Assembly (NCBI GenBank): GCA_026393755.1
Contig: JAPKZO010000023.1
Location: 1-64,000, forward strand
Direction of reading: 5' to 3'
DNA: 64,000 nucleotides
From: Acidobacteriota bacterium
Lineage (GTDB): Bacteria; Acidobacteriota; Vicinamibacteria; Vicinamibacterales; JAKQTR01
Below, piece by piece: positions 8,958-17,895 of this stretch; the first letter of the stretch is position 1; each line of letters starts with the position of its first letter. Made by a program: the position numbers and the translations under genes. The notes under the pieces are model-generated. The model was not told the DNA's origin. It did not search any database and worked only from the letters and a program-made list of their open reading frames with translations.

Positions 8958-9770
8958 TTAGACAGTGGCTCGTCGTGCGACGTGTTCCGTCGTACCGCCG
9001 ACGATCCGGCGGTTGATGCTGGCCGCCAGGTACCCGGCGCCGAACCCATTGTCGATGTTGACCACCGCGACACCAGGTGAGCACGAGTTCAACATCGCAA
9101 ACAAGGCCGTGAACCCGCCAACGCTGGTTCCGTACCCGACGCTGGTCGGCACGGCCACGACGGGAGCCGAAGTCAAACCGCCGACGACACTGGCGAGGGC
9201 GCCTTCCATGCCCGCCACGACGATGACGACGTTCGCGCGCTGGATGGTTCGCGTGTGCCGCACCAACCTGTGGAGCCCGGCCACCCCGACGTCGTAGATG
9301 CGTTCAGGCTGGTGTCCGAGCACGTCGAGCGTACGCGCGGCTTCTTCCGCGATGGGCAGATCCGCCGTGCCGGCCGACATCAGCACGACGCCGGGAACCA
9401 GAGGATTCCGGCGCGGCGCGTCGATCCACAGCGTGCGTGCCAGCTCGTCGTACTTGACGGCACGGCAACGCCGCCTGGCAGCCCGAAACTGCGCCGGTGT
9501 CGCGCGGGTCCCGAGCACAGCCTGTCCCGTGCTGGCGAGCCGGATGAAGATTTCGGCAACCTGGGCCGGCGTCTTGTTTTGGCAGAAGACCACTTCGGGG
9601 AATCCCTTGCGCAACGTCCGGTGATGGTCCAGGCTCGCGAACCCAAGCTCCTCGACGGGCAGGGCGCGCAGGTCGCCGACGGCTTCGTCGATCGAAATGG
9701 TCCCCTTGCTGACGCGCTCGAGCAGGAACCGGATGTCTCGTTCGGAGCAGGGCGTGATGTTCCGCTTCAT
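8958..9770 (-). CDS. larB: Pyridinium-3,5-biscarboxylic acid mononucleotide synthase LarB
   Basis: LarB carboxylates and hydrolyses nicotinate adenine dinucleotide, the first step of nickel-pincer cofactor synthesis. The protein is 270 residues. The N-terminal helical region (FLLERVSKGTISIDEAVGDLR, FPEVVFCQNKTPAQV) is typical of the family, and the C-terminal half is an AIR-carboxylase-like domain (MSAGTADLPIAEEAA, DVGVAGLHRL, VAGMEGALASVVGGL, PVVAVPTSVGYG, VNIDNGFGAGYLAA). The ATG at 9770 is preferred over the longer frame to 9956 because GAGG precedes it and homology begins there. The larE remnant follows 299 bp downstream; I see nothing in that gap. Low doubt about the family. Confidence 0.92.
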   Translation of the reverse strand: MKRNITPCSERDIRFLLERVSKGTISIDEAVGDLRALPVEELGFASLDHHRTLRKGFPEVVFCQNKTPAQVAEIFIRLASTGQAVLGTRATPAQFRAARRRCRAVKYDELARTLWIDAPRRNPLVPGVVLMSAGTADLPIAEEAARTLDVLGHQPERIYDVGVAGLHRLVRHTRTIQRANVVIVVAGMEGALASVVGGLTSAPVVAVPTSVGYGTSVGGFTALFAMLNSCSPGVAVVNIDNGFGAGYLAASINRRIVGGTTEHVARRATV

Positions 9771-10230
9771 CGCTATATCCTCGAGATGTATCGCAAGTGT
9801 TCCGGCAGCCCCGGGGCCCCGGAAGCCCGGCGGTCGCTGTGCTGCCGTCTTACCGAATGCTATCGCCGATCGTGGCGTCGATCGAGCAAGTGGCCGACTC
9901 ACGCCGCCAGTCGTTGACGCGAGCGATATCAGGACATTCGTGGCCCAGAATGGCACCCTGCCGCTTACTGTTCAGCTGGTCCGACAATCGCCAGGCAGTT
10001 CAATCCAGTGCAGAGTGGGTCCCACCAAGATGGCCCGCAAACTAGCATTGTTGGAACATGACGACAATGCGGTTACCGTGTCGCTACAGTAACAAGTGTC
10101 TACGGGTGGGCCGGATCGACATAATCATCACGTCCCACTGCTTCGCCCCTCCGGACGGGGAGCGGTTCGGCGAGTTCTGCAACATTGAGGTTTTCTAGTA
10201 TCGACTGGAACGGGGGAGGATTACCGATTC
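9771..10230. other. Non-coding divergent region between larB and the ThDP enzyme
   Basis: I see no gene in these 460 bases. They contain GGTTACCGTG at 10071-10080 followed by CTACAGTAAC, which resembles the CGGTAACCGT-type motif found in other intergenic regions of the window. GGGAGG at about 10213-10218 is the probable ribosome binding site of the following gene. Confidence 0.5.
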
Positions 10231-12000
10231 ATGTCCACAACGATTTCGACCAACACCAACGCCGTTGCGACACCACCGGGAACACGCATTGCCGCCTACC
10301 AACTCACCGAGTACCTCGAGCGGATTGGCGTCGAAGTTATCTTTGGCCTGTGCGGCCACACGATCATCGCGCTGCTCCACGCGCTCAGCCAGAGCAAGAT
10401 CAAGTTCATCGGGACGCGCCATGAGCAACTGGCCGCCCACGCGGCCGAAGGCTACGCGCGCGCCACGGGCAAGGTGGGCGTGATGCTCTGCCACCTCGGG
10501 CCCGGCCTGACGAACGCCGTCACGGGCGTGGCCAACGCCGCCCTCGATTCGACCCCGATGGTCGTGATCGCCGGCGACGTCCCCTCGCATTACTTCGGTC
10601 GGCACGCGCACCAGGAAGTGCAGATGCACGCCGATGGCGACCAGAGCCAGATCTACCGGCCGTTCTGCAAGCGCGTCTACCGGGTCGATCGGCCCCAGGA
10701 TCTACCCCGGATCATCGAACGGGCGTTCCATCTTGCGCAGACAGGCCGGAAGGGCCCGGTCCTGGTCGACGTCCCTATGGACGTGTTCTCGGCGGACCTG
10801 CCCGTCGGCGCCTTCAACAAGGCGCCGGCTCCCATGACCAGGCCGATGATCGACGCCGACACCACGGCGGGGATCGTAGACGCGCTCGCCAACGCCGCGC
10901 GTCCGGTTCTCTACGCCGGAGGCGGCGTGCTGTCGTCCCGCGCGACCGCGGAGTTGGCCACCCTCGCCGAAGCCCTTGAGATTCCCGTCGCCCACTCACT
11001 CATGGGCAAGGGGTGCCTGCCGCACGATCATCCGTTCTTGATGGGCATGACCGGCTACTGGGGCACGCCGCTCTCAAACGAGAAGTGCCGGACCGCCGAC
11101 TTGATCGTGGCGATCGGGACACGATTCGGCGAATGCAACTCCAGTTCGTGGTATACGGACTATACGTTCCAGATGCCGCCCACCCGGCTGATCCACATTG
11201 ATGCGGACCCGGCCGAGATCGGGCGTAACTACCCGACCGAACTCGGAGTGGTGGCCGATGCGAAGCTCGCGCTGACCGCGCTGGCGAAGGCTGCCAAGGG
11301 CCAGACTCACAAGGACCGTGGTTCGCTGCGGACCGAGATTGCCAAGGCCCGCGCCGAGTACGTTGCGCGTTTTGCCGCGCAGTGGGAGTCGGACCAGTTC
11401 CCGATGCGCCCTGAGCGAATCCTGAGCGAGTTGAGGAAGGCCCTGCCCGAGGACGGCATCATCGTCACCGACGTGGGCTGGAACAAGAACGGCCTCGCCC
11501 AGCAGTTCCCGATTAGCATCCCGGGCACCTTCATCACGACGAGCGGCCTGGCGACGATGGGATTCGGGCCGGCCGCCGCTCTTGGCGTCAAGTGCGCGCT
11601 CCCGAACCGCCCGGTCGTGGCTCTGACCGGTGACGGCGGCTTTGGTGCGAATCCATCCGTCATCGCGACGGCGATGGAAGCGAACATCCCCGTAGTCTGG
11701 CTCGTCATGGACAACGCGCAGTTCGGCGTCATTGCCGGCTTGGAGAAGGGGCAGTACGACACGACGTTCGGCTGCGTCTTCCTGCGCAACGACGAGTCGT
11801 ATCGAGTGGACTGGGCTCAGGTCGCGAAGGGCTACGGCGCCGAGGGGATGTACCTCCAGTCTGCCGATGAGCTCGGGCCTGCGCTGAAGAAGGCTCTAGC
11901 GTCAGGGTTGCCGACGGTCATCCAGGCTCCGATGGAGAACGTTCCCACGCCGACTCCGGGGTACTGGAACATCCACGACATCTACCGCAAGGGTTGCTGA
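10231..12000 (+). CDS. Thiamine-diphosphate-dependent enzyme (acetolactate synthase-like family)
   Basis: This 589-residue protein has the three-domain layout of the acetolactate synthase/carboligase/decarboxylase family. The N-terminal Pyr domain has GLCGHTIIALLHAL and the catalytic Glu in GTRHEQLAAHAAEGYAR; a central Rossmann-like domain follows (PVLYAGGGVL, TADLIVAIGTRFGE). The C-terminal PP domain carries the ThDP-Mg motif GDGGFGANPSVIATAMEANI, then VVWLVMDNAQFG. It is not obviously a housekeeping IlvB. Possible reactions are a 2-oxoacid decarboxylase, a carboligase such as Gcl, or sulfoacetaldehyde acetyltransferase. An MFS transporter starts 3 bp after its stop, so the pair probably imports and metabolises an organic acid; the substrate cannot be named. 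Confidence 0.85.
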   Translation: MSTTISTNTNAVATPPGTRIAAYQLTEYLERIGVEVIFGLCGHTIIALLHALSQSKIKFIGTRHEQLAAHAAEGYARATGKVGVMLCHLGPGLTNAVTGVANAALDSTPMVVIAGDVPSHYFGRHAHQEVQMHADGDQSQIYRPFCKRVYRVDRPQDLPRIIERAFHLAQTGRKGPVLVDVPMDVFSADLPVGAFNKAPAPMTRPMIDADTTAGIVDALANAARPVLYAGGGVLSSRATAELATLAEALEIPVAHSLMGKGCLPHDHPFLMGMTGYWGTPLSNEKCRTADLIVAIGTRFGECNSSSWYTDYTFQMPPTRLIHIDADPAEIGRNYPTELGVVADAKLALTALAKAAKGQTHKDRGSLRTEIAKARAEYVARFAAQWESDQFPMRPERILSELRKALPEDGIIVTDVGWNKNGLAQQFPISIPGTFITTSGLATMGFGPAAALGVKCALPNRPVVALTGDGGFGANPSVIATAMEANIPVVWLVMDNAQFGVIAGLEKGQYDTTFGCVFLRNDESYRVDWAQVAKGYGAEGMYLQSADELGPALKKALASGLPTVIQAPMENVPTPTPGYWNIHDIYRKGC

Positions 12001-12003
12001 GAC

Positions 12004-13338
12004 GTGTCGCAAGACGTCACGTCGCCCACCGCGTCCGCTGCCGCGCACGGCGGGAAAGGGTTCCCGCCGTCGCTGCTCTCGTCGTTCGTCTGGGGAATCG
12101 CCGCGTTCTTCTATCTGGCGGCATTCTACCTCCGCACACAGCCCGCCGTGATGACGACGGAGCTGATGCGCGATTTCGGGATGAACGCGAGTCAACTTGG
12201 CGTACTGGCGGCGTTCTTCTTCTACGCCTACGTCGCGATGCAGATCCCGACAGGAGTGCTGGTGGACTCCTGGGGAGCGCGGCGCCTCCTCGTGGCCGGG
12301 TCCATCATGGCCGCCGTGGGCTCTATCTTGTTTGGGGCGACGACCAGCTTCGGTCTCGCCGCCCTCGCTCGTGCGATCACGGGCGCCGCCACTGCCGTTG
12401 GGTGGGTGGTGACGCTGAAGCTGGCCACACACTGGTTCCCGTCCAAGCGCTTCGCCACGCTGTCGGGGCTTGGCCTCTTCATCGGGAATTTGGGAGCCCT
12501 GGTGGCACAAGTGCCGCTGCGCCTGCTTGTTGACAGCTTCGGTTGGCGTTCAGTGTCAATCGTCTCCGGCGCCGTGATGGCGGGCGTGGCTGTCCTCGCG
12601 TGGACGGGAATCCGGGACGACCCGAGCGAACGCGGCTACGACACCTACGCGCCCAAGACGGCGCAGTCGGCGAGTCACGTTCCCGTGCTGCAGTTGTTGA
12701 AGGGATTCAAGGAGGTCTTCCGATACCGAAACACCTGGCTGATATTCCTCGCCCAAGGCTCCTTCGTCGGATCCATCCTCTCGTTCACCGGCCTCTGGGG
12801 TGCGCCCTTCCTGAAGGCTCGCTTCGGGGTTTCCGGGACCACGGCCGCCGGCGTGTGTTCAGTGATGATCGTCTCTTGGGCGGTGGCGAGCCTCACGTGC
12901 GGCTACCTGTCGGACCGCACTGGCCAGCGGAAACCCGTGTACCTCACGGGAGCCGTCGTGGCCGCGGCGGGCTGGTCGGTGTTGTTCTACATGCCAGGCC
13001 TTTCGCTCTCGGTGTTCGTCGTTATCGCCGCTGTGACAAGCTTCGCCTGCGGAGCAGTCGTCCTCGGGTTCGCGTATGGGAAGGAATCCGTGCCGGCGAG
13101 GTATCTCGGCACCATCTCCGGCGCCATCAACGTCGGGAACATGATCGGGCCGACGTTGCTCCAGCCTGGTATCGGCTGGGTTCTGGATCGACAGTGGGCC
13201 GGGCAGACAGTCAACGGGCTGCGGGTCTATGACGTCTCCGCATTTCAGACGGCATTCCTGCTCGTGATCGTGTGGTCCCTGGTGGGATCGGTGCTCATTG
13301 CGTTGACCACGGACACGCACTGCAAGCAATCGGCGTGA
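12004..13338 (+). CDS. MFS transporter (anion/organic acid symporter-like)
   Basis: This 444-residue protein has about 12 hydrophobic segments. The loop between helices 2 and 3 reads GVLVDSWGARRLL, the signature of the major facilitator superfamily, and a second half-repeat appears as GYLSDRTGQRKPVYL. It starts with GTG at 12004, directly after the ThDP enzyme's stop, and is surely co-transcribed with it. The closest general class appears to be the sugar-phosphate/organic-anion permease group, so a carboxylate or phosphorylated substrate that feeds the ThDP enzyme is a reasonable inference. Confidence 0.87.
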   Translation: MSQDVTSPTASAAAHGGKGFPPSLLSSFVWGIAAFFYLAAFYLRTQPAVMTTELMRDFGMNASQLGVLAAFFFYAYVAMQIPTGVLVDSWGARRLLVAGSIMAAVGSILFGATTSFGLAALARAITGAATAVGWVVTLKLATHWFPSKRFATLSGLGLFIGNLGALVAQVPLRLLVDSFGWRSVSIVSGAVMAGVAVLAWTGIRDDPSERGYDTYAPKTAQSASHVPVLQLLKGFKEVFRYRNTWLIFLAQGSFVGSILSFTGLWGAPFLKARFGVSGTTAAGVCSVMIVSWAVASLTCGYLSDRTGQRKPVYLTGAVVAAAGWSVLFYMPGLSLSVFVVIAAVTSFACGAVVLGFAYGKESVPARYLGTISGAINVGNMIGPTLLQPGIGWVLDRQWAGQTVNGLRVYDVSAFQTAFLLVIVWSLVGSVLIALTTDTHCKQSA

Positions 13339-13465
13339 CGGGCCGGGACACCGGCGTGCGGATGCGGTCGCGACGACGCTCGAACATGTCCAGGAGGGCT
13401 GGCGTGGTTGCCTGTCTGGCCTGACCGCGGGCGGACGGCCAGCGGCTCCACACCCGGCCGGCCGT

Positions 13466-14509
13466 CTACCTCTTAACGTGAACGGGCGTCTCCACGTCAC
13501 GAGAGAATGTGCCCTTCGACCACGGGGTGGTCCAGGTTGCGCCGCCACTCTCGCACGCTCCCTCAACCCGCAGAATGTGAATCTTTCGACGTTCGCCGAG
13601 CAGTGCAATCAACGTTTCCCGCGGCAGGATGAAGGCGGCCTTGGTCAGCGCGTCGGATTCCGTTGCGGTGTCCGCCGTGAGGCTCACTTGGCACATGTTC
13701 TCGACCGGCTCGCCGCTCCTCGGATCGAAGATGTGCCCGTAACGGTGCCCATCGATCTGGACCGACTTTTCGGAAACGCCGGATGTCGAAAGCGCGTTAT
13801 CTCGAAGAAGCACGAACCGAAGGAACGTCGTTGGCTTCGAGGGATCCCTCACACCCACTTTCCATCCCTCGCCATCCGGCGGGCGTCCCAGCGCGTACAA
13901 CGTGCTGCCCCCCGCGCTGACCAGCGCGGACGAGATTCCGAGACTGCGGAGAACCGAGACCGCCCGGTCGGCCGCGTAACCCTTGCCGATACCTCCTGGA
14001 TCCAATTCGAGCCCTTCGACCGCGTACGACACGGTTTGAGAGACGTCGTCGAGCCGCACCTTGTCGAAACCCGACCGTGCCTTCGCGGCCGCGGCATCCG
14101 ACGGAGAAGGCCGGGCCGGGCGCGGCGAGAAGAATCCCCACGCGCGCACGACCATGCCCATCGTCGGATCGAAGGTGCCGAGCGTCTCGTCGAAATAGCT
14201 TCGGCACCGCTTCACGAAGTCGTACAGCTCGCGCGACGCTCTGAATGGCGCCTTCGCCGCCCCGGTGTTCATTCTGCTCAGTTCGCTGTCAGGCCGGTAG
14301 TTGCTGAGCAGACCGTCGACGCGTTGCATCTCATCGAGCGCCGCACCGATGGCGCGTTCCGCCAGCTCGCCGTCGGCGTGGTACACCTGAATCTCAGCCA
14401 GCGACCCCATCACTCGACGAGACTGACGATGGAGTGTCTGTTGCGGGATACCCGTGGATCCGAGCGCGAAGACGGCACACGCCAGTACGGCAATCGAGAT
14501 TCGCTTCAT
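13466..14509 (-). CDS. apbE: FAD:protein FMN transferase ApbE
   Basis: ApbE covalently attaches FMN from FAD to Thr/Ser of exported proteins. The protein is 347 residues with a signal peptide (MKRISIAVLACAVFALGSTGI). Family motifs are visible: RRVMGSLAEIQVYH, MQRVDGLLSNYRPDSELSRMN, GTFDPTMGMVVRAWGF, LDPGGIGKGYAADRAV, SALVSAGGSTLYALG, ALSTSG and a GHIFDPRSGEPV segment followed by TADTATESDALTKAAF. The ATG at 14509 was chosen because the signal peptide starts there; the frame stays open to 14902 without support. It is divergent from larC. The DUF2271-like protein at 7474-8082 is a typical genomic companion of ApbE, but no flavinylation target such as an FMN-binding domain is visible in the window. 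Confidence 0.92.
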   Translation of the reverse strand: MKRISIAVLACAVFALGSTGIPQQTLHRQSRRVMGSLAEIQVYHADGELAERAIGAALDEMQRVDGLLSNYRPDSELSRMNTGAAKAPFRASRELYDFVKRCRSYFDETLGTFDPTMGMVVRAWGFFSPRPARPSPSDAAAAKARSGFDKVRLDDVSQTVSYAVEGLELDPGGIGKGYAADRAVSVLRSLGISSALVSAGGSTLYALGRPPDGEGWKVGVRDPSKPTTFLRFVLLRDNALSTSGVSEKSVQIDGHRYGHIFDPRSGEPVENMCQVSLTADTATESDALTKAAFILPRETLIALLGERRKIHILRVEGACESGGATWTTPWSKGTFSRDVETPVHVKR

Positions 14510-14625
14510 GGCGGGCTTCTCTCTCCCCAAGTCCCTCGTCCAGCACGCAGATGTTATCACCCGTGGCGGGATGTGTTGCCTCGGTTCCACTATTCTCCTG
14601 TTAGAGTGTCGAATTGGAGTCGCAG

Positions 14626-15834
14626 ATGATTGGCTACTTTGATCTCGCGTCAGGAATCTCCGGCGACATGATGCTCGGATGCCTTGTCGATGCGGGGTGG
14701 GGTGTCGAGGAGCTGTGCGGTGTCGTGACTCGTCTGCACCTCGATCCTGCAGAATGGTCAGTGTCGGCTCGGCCAGTGACACGCGGCGCCCTCCGTGCGA
14801 CCCTGGTAGAGGTGTCGGCAGCGGAGAGCCATCATCAGCGTCACCTCGGTGACATCCAGCGACTGCTGGAATCTTCGTCACTGCCCGCGACTGTGGTGTC
14901 ACGAGCCTCTTCGGTATTCGGGCGTTTGGCGCGGGCCGAGGCGAAGGTGCACAACACCACCCCCGACCGTATCCACTTCCACGAGGTCGGTGCGGTGGAC
15001 GCGATCATCGACATTGTCGGCACGATTGCCGGCCTTGAAGCCCTTGATATTTCGCAGGTCTTCTCATCGCCCCTACCACTCGGTGGCGGCTGGATAGAGT
15101 CCGCACATGGTGTTCTCCCATTGCCCGCCCCCGCAACACTGGAACTCCTGAGTGCTGCAAGTGCTCCGACCACCGCCGCCTTGGGTCCAGGGGAGTGGGT
15201 GACGCCAACTGGTGCGGCACTCGTGGCCGAACTGGCCGGATTCTCGCAGCCGGCATTCACCCTTGCACGTGTGGGCGTAGGGGCTGGTCACCGAGACGCG
15301 GCATGGCCCAACGTCGCCCGGCTATGGATCGGAGAACCGCTCACGACTGGCGGGCTTGTTCAGGTCGATACCAACATCGACGACATGAACCCGCAACTCT
15401 ATGGCGCGGTCTCCGAACGCCTGTTCGCCGCCGGGGCCAAAGACGTGTGGCTCACGCCGGTCCAGATGAAGAAGGGACGGCCGGGCGTCGTGCTGAGCGT
15501 CATTGCCTCGGCCTCGTCTGAGGGCGCTATTGCCGATGTCGTGCTGCGGGAGACCACGACCCTCGGCGTTCGTGTCCACCGACTGACCGGCCGCCACGAG
15601 GTCCGTCATGAGAAGCGAATCGTGGACACCCTCTACGGCCCGATAGGCGTGAAGGTGAAATGGCTGGAGAACACTCCAATTGGGGCGACTCCCGAGTACG
15701 AAGAGTGTGCCGCGCTTGCCCGCGGCCGGTCGGCGAGCGTCAAGGCTGTCGTCGAAGCGGCCGCGGCGGCCGCGCACGGGCTCCTCGCGGAATTGTCTGC
15801 CGGTCGGCGTCCGTCTCTCTCGAGCGGTTCGTGA
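14626..15834 (+). CDS. larC: Nickel-pincer cofactor nickel-insertion protein LarC
   Basis: LarC is the CTP-dependent cyclometallase that inserts nickel into the pyridinium-dithio cofactor. The 402-residue protein has the DUF111 family N-terminus (YFDLASGISGDMMLGCLVDAG), HFHEVGAVDAIIDIVGTIAGLEAL, PLPLGGGWIESAHGVLPLPAP and the C-terminal DTNIDDMNPQLYGAVSERLF. It is one continuous frame, whereas in Lactobacillus plantarum LarC is made by a ribosomal frameshift. The ATG at 14626 is preceded by GGAG with good spacing; the upstream TTG at 14614 is not needed. With larB and the larE remnant it forms a dispersed lar locus; no larA-like racemase is visible in the window. Confidence 0.93.
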   Translation: MIGYFDLASGISGDMMLGCLVDAGWGVEELCGVVTRLHLDPAEWSVSARPVTRGALRATLVEVSAAESHHQRHLGDIQRLLESSSLPATVVSRASSVFGRLARAEAKVHNTTPDRIHFHEVGAVDAIIDIVGTIAGLEALDISQVFSSPLPLGGGWIESAHGVLPLPAPATLELLSAASAPTTAALGPGEWVTPTGAALVAELAGFSQPAFTLARVGVGAGHRDAAWPNVARLWIGEPLTTGGLVQVDTNIDDMNPQLYGAVSERLFAAGAKDVWLTPVQMKKGRPGVVLSVIASASSEGAIADVVLRETTTLGVRVHRLTGRHEVRHEKRIVDTLYGPIGVKVKWLENTPIGATPEYEECAALARGRSASVKAVVEAAAAAAHGLLAELSAGRRPSLSSGS

Positions 15835-15948
15835 CAGTGACGTCGACCAGATACGTTCTGACGCTCGATACCGACGGAGCCAGGAACCACGGATCTCCGA
15901 TCGCACGACAGGTGGGCGGGCTGCCCCTTCCCGGTCCTGATCTAACAT

Positions 15949-16257
15949 ATGGGCATGTCGAAGACACGAACCGATGCTGCGCTCGGCCAGGGCTGGGAAC
16001 CACAGGTCCGGCAGCAATTGGATCGAATCCTCGCGGGGACGACGTTCCAGCAGGTCGACCGCTTGCGGCGATTCCTGAGCTTCGTGGTGCTCGAATCCAT
16101 CGCCGGCCACTGGGATGAACTGAAGGAGTACGTCGTCGGCATCCAGGTCTTCGGAAAGGAGGCGTCTTTCGACCCCCGGTCCGATCCGGTGGTCCGCGTT
16201 CAGGCCAGACGCCTCCGCGCGAGGATCGTCCGGTATTACGCGGAAGAGGGCCAATGA
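15949..16257 (+). CDS. N-terminal winged-helix-like half of a split TPR regulator
   Basis: This encodes 102 residues (99 if translation starts at the second ATG, 15955). It contains LDRILAGTTFQQVDRLRRFLSFVV, ELKEYVVGIQVFGKEASFDPRSDPVVRV and a closing QARRLRARIVRYYAEEGQ. In related Acidobacteriota proteins this region is the N-terminus of one long protein that continues with an IELPKGGYAPVF-type strand, a TolB-like domain and TPRs. Here the frame ends at a TGA that overlaps the ATG of the next gene by four bases (ATGA). It is either a translationally coupled two-gene version or a frameshifted gene. A TAACAT hexamer six bases before the second ATG may be a promoter of a near-leaderless mRNA. 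Confidence 0.72.
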   Translation: MGMSKTRTDAALGQGWEPQVRQQLDRILAGTTFQQVDRLRRFLSFVVLESIAGHWDELKEYVVGIQVFGKEASFDPRSDPVVRVQARRLRARIVRYYAEEGQ

Positions 16258-17756
16258 TCGAACTGCCCAAGGGTGGATACGCCCCGGTCTTCACGCGCCG
16301 CGAGGTCGGCGCGGCTCGGCGGCGCTCACTCAGTTCCTCCATTGTGAATCGCAATACGGCTTGCGTCCTGGCGTTCGCCGATCACAGTCCCGCGGGCGAC
16401 CTGGCGTATTTCTGCCGGGGGTTAAGGGAGGAGATCATTCACCACCTGTCTTCTCTGGCGAACCTTCGGGTACTGGCCTGGGACGGGAGCGATCTCCCAA
16501 ACCGACCGGGCGGCCAACCGAGTACGAGCGACGCGGCGGTGATCATCAGCGGGAGTGTGCGCAGGGCTGGCGGACTCGTGCGTGTGACCACGCAGTTCCT
16601 GAACGGCGCGACTGGCTGCTATCTCTGGTCCACGTCGGTCGACGGAGCGATCGTGGACATGTTCGACCTGCAGGAGCGTGTGGCCAGGGCGGTGGCTGAC
16701 AAGCTCGGATCCGAACTCATCGACATCTCCACCGCCGGAAGTAACCGGCCGGGAACAGTGAACCTGGCGGCCTACAATTTGTACCTGCAGGGCCGCTATC
16801 ACTTGAGCCAGAGGACCGAGGAGGGACTACTGAAGGCCGTTGAGTTCTTCGAGAAGTCCCTCGCTGAAGATGCCGAGTACGGGCGCGCACACGCGGGCTT
16901 GTCAGATGCCTACGCGCTGCTCGCGCATTATGGGGTCCTCGGGCCGGCCGACGTCTGGACCAAGATCGCTGCGACCGCGGCATCGGCGGTCATGCTCGAC
17001 GGAACCTCCGCGGAGGCCCACACCTCGCTCGCTCACGCCAAGGCCACACAGGACTGGGACTGGCAGGGCGCCGAGCAGGCTTTTCGGAGGGCCATCGCGC
17101 TCGATCCACGATACGCGACGGCGCCTCACTGGTACTCCACGACGGTGCTGGTTCCGACAGGGAGGCTTGACGAAGCGATCGCCCGGCTGCTCGTCGCGCA
17201 GTCGCTTGATCCCGTGTCGACGATCATCGCCCGCGACGTCGCGATGATGTATTACTACAAACAGGATTACGACTCGGCCCTTGAACGTTGTGACAGCGCC
17301 ATCGAACTGAATCCCCACTTCCCACCCGCCTACCTGACACTGGCCTTCGTCCAGGAGCAACGGAACGATCTCGACGAATCAGAAGCGGCGCTCGAGCGCG
17401 CGGTACGCCTTGCACCGCTGAGCCCGCGGTCCACTGGGGCGCTGGGCCGGCTCTTTGCAATCACAAACAGGCGGCGGCAAGCCTTCAAGCTGCTGCACGA
17501 CTTGAAGGCGCTGGCGAAAGACCGCTATGTGACACCTTTTGAGTTCGCGTCACTTCACTTTCATCTGGGCCAGATTGACGAGAGCGTCAAATGGCTCTCA
17601 AAGGCCGTCGACGATCGCAGCTTCGAATTGCTGTCGATCAAGGCTGATCCACGATTCGCGTCCCTCAGGACCCATCCCAGTCTGGTCCCGATCATCGCAC
17701 GTGTCGGAGTCGTGGCGCCGCCGGCCGACTCGATCTTTCACGCGCCCGGCCGGTAA
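16254..17756 (+). CDS. TolB-like/TPR-repeat protein, C-terminal part of split regulator
   Basis: This 500-residue protein opens with MIELPKGGYAPVFTRR, which in homologues is internal. A TolB N-terminal-like domain follows (LAYFCRGLREEIIHHLSSL, LRVLAWDGS, VIISGSVRRAGGLVRVTTQFLNGATGCYLWS). From about residue 160 several tetratricopeptide repeats are visible (YNLYLQGRYHLSQRTEEGLLKAVEFFEKSL, AEQAFRRAIALDPRYA, DSALERCDSAIELNPHFPPAYLTLAFV, SEAALERAVRLAPLSP). Such proteins are thought to act as transcriptional or signalling adaptors. No membrane segment is evident. GGAAGAGGG, part of the upstream coding sequence, can serve as its ribosome binding site, consistent with translational coupling to the preceding half. 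Confidence 0.8.
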   Translation: MIELPKGGYAPVFTRREVGAARRRSLSSSIVNRNTACVLAFADHSPAGDLAYFCRGLREEIIHHLSSLANLRVLAWDGSDLPNRPGGQPSTSDAAVIISGSVRRAGGLVRVTTQFLNGATGCYLWSTSVDGAIVDMFDLQERVARAVADKLGSELIDISTAGSNRPGTVNLAAYNLYLQGRYHLSQRTEEGLLKAVEFFEKSLAEDAEYGRAHAGLSDAYALLAHYGVLGPADVWTKIAATAASAVMLDGTSAEAHTSLAHAKATQDWDWQGAEQAFRRAIALDPRYATAPHWYSTTVLVPTGRLDEAIARLLVAQSLDPVSTIIARDVAMMYYYKQDYDSALERCDSAIELNPHFPPAYLTLAFVQEQRNDLDESEAALERAVRLAPLSPRSTGALGRLFAITNRRRQAFKLLHDLKALAKDRYVTPFEFASLHFHLGQIDESVKWLSKAVDDRSFELLSIKADPRFASLRTHPSLVPIIARVGVVAPPADSIFHAPGR

Positions 17757-17780
17757 CCGTAACAACACGGTAACCGTTGG
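17751..17780. repeat. Tandem CGGTAACCGT motif
   Basis: CGGTAACCGT at 17751-17760 and again at 17768-17777, the second followed by TGG. The first copy includes the stop codon of the TPR gene. They lie about 120 bp before the ThuA-esterase gene and resemble motifs at 4279-4418, 10071-10092 and 27516-27530. A regulatory role is possible. Confidence 0.45.
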
Positions 17781-17895
17781 CGTCTCGGCGTAGCACCGGT
17801 GGTATCCTTCCCCGCCGAGGGGCAGCGACACGTCGTCGGTCCACGGTTCCCTCCTCCCCGGGTTGCCGGCCCCTCACCTTCCCTCAGGGATTCTC

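Noticed and set aside
13478-14629. A 383-codon plus-strand frame opposite apbE
   Set aside because: The apbE product has clear family motifs and a signal peptide; the plus frame does not.
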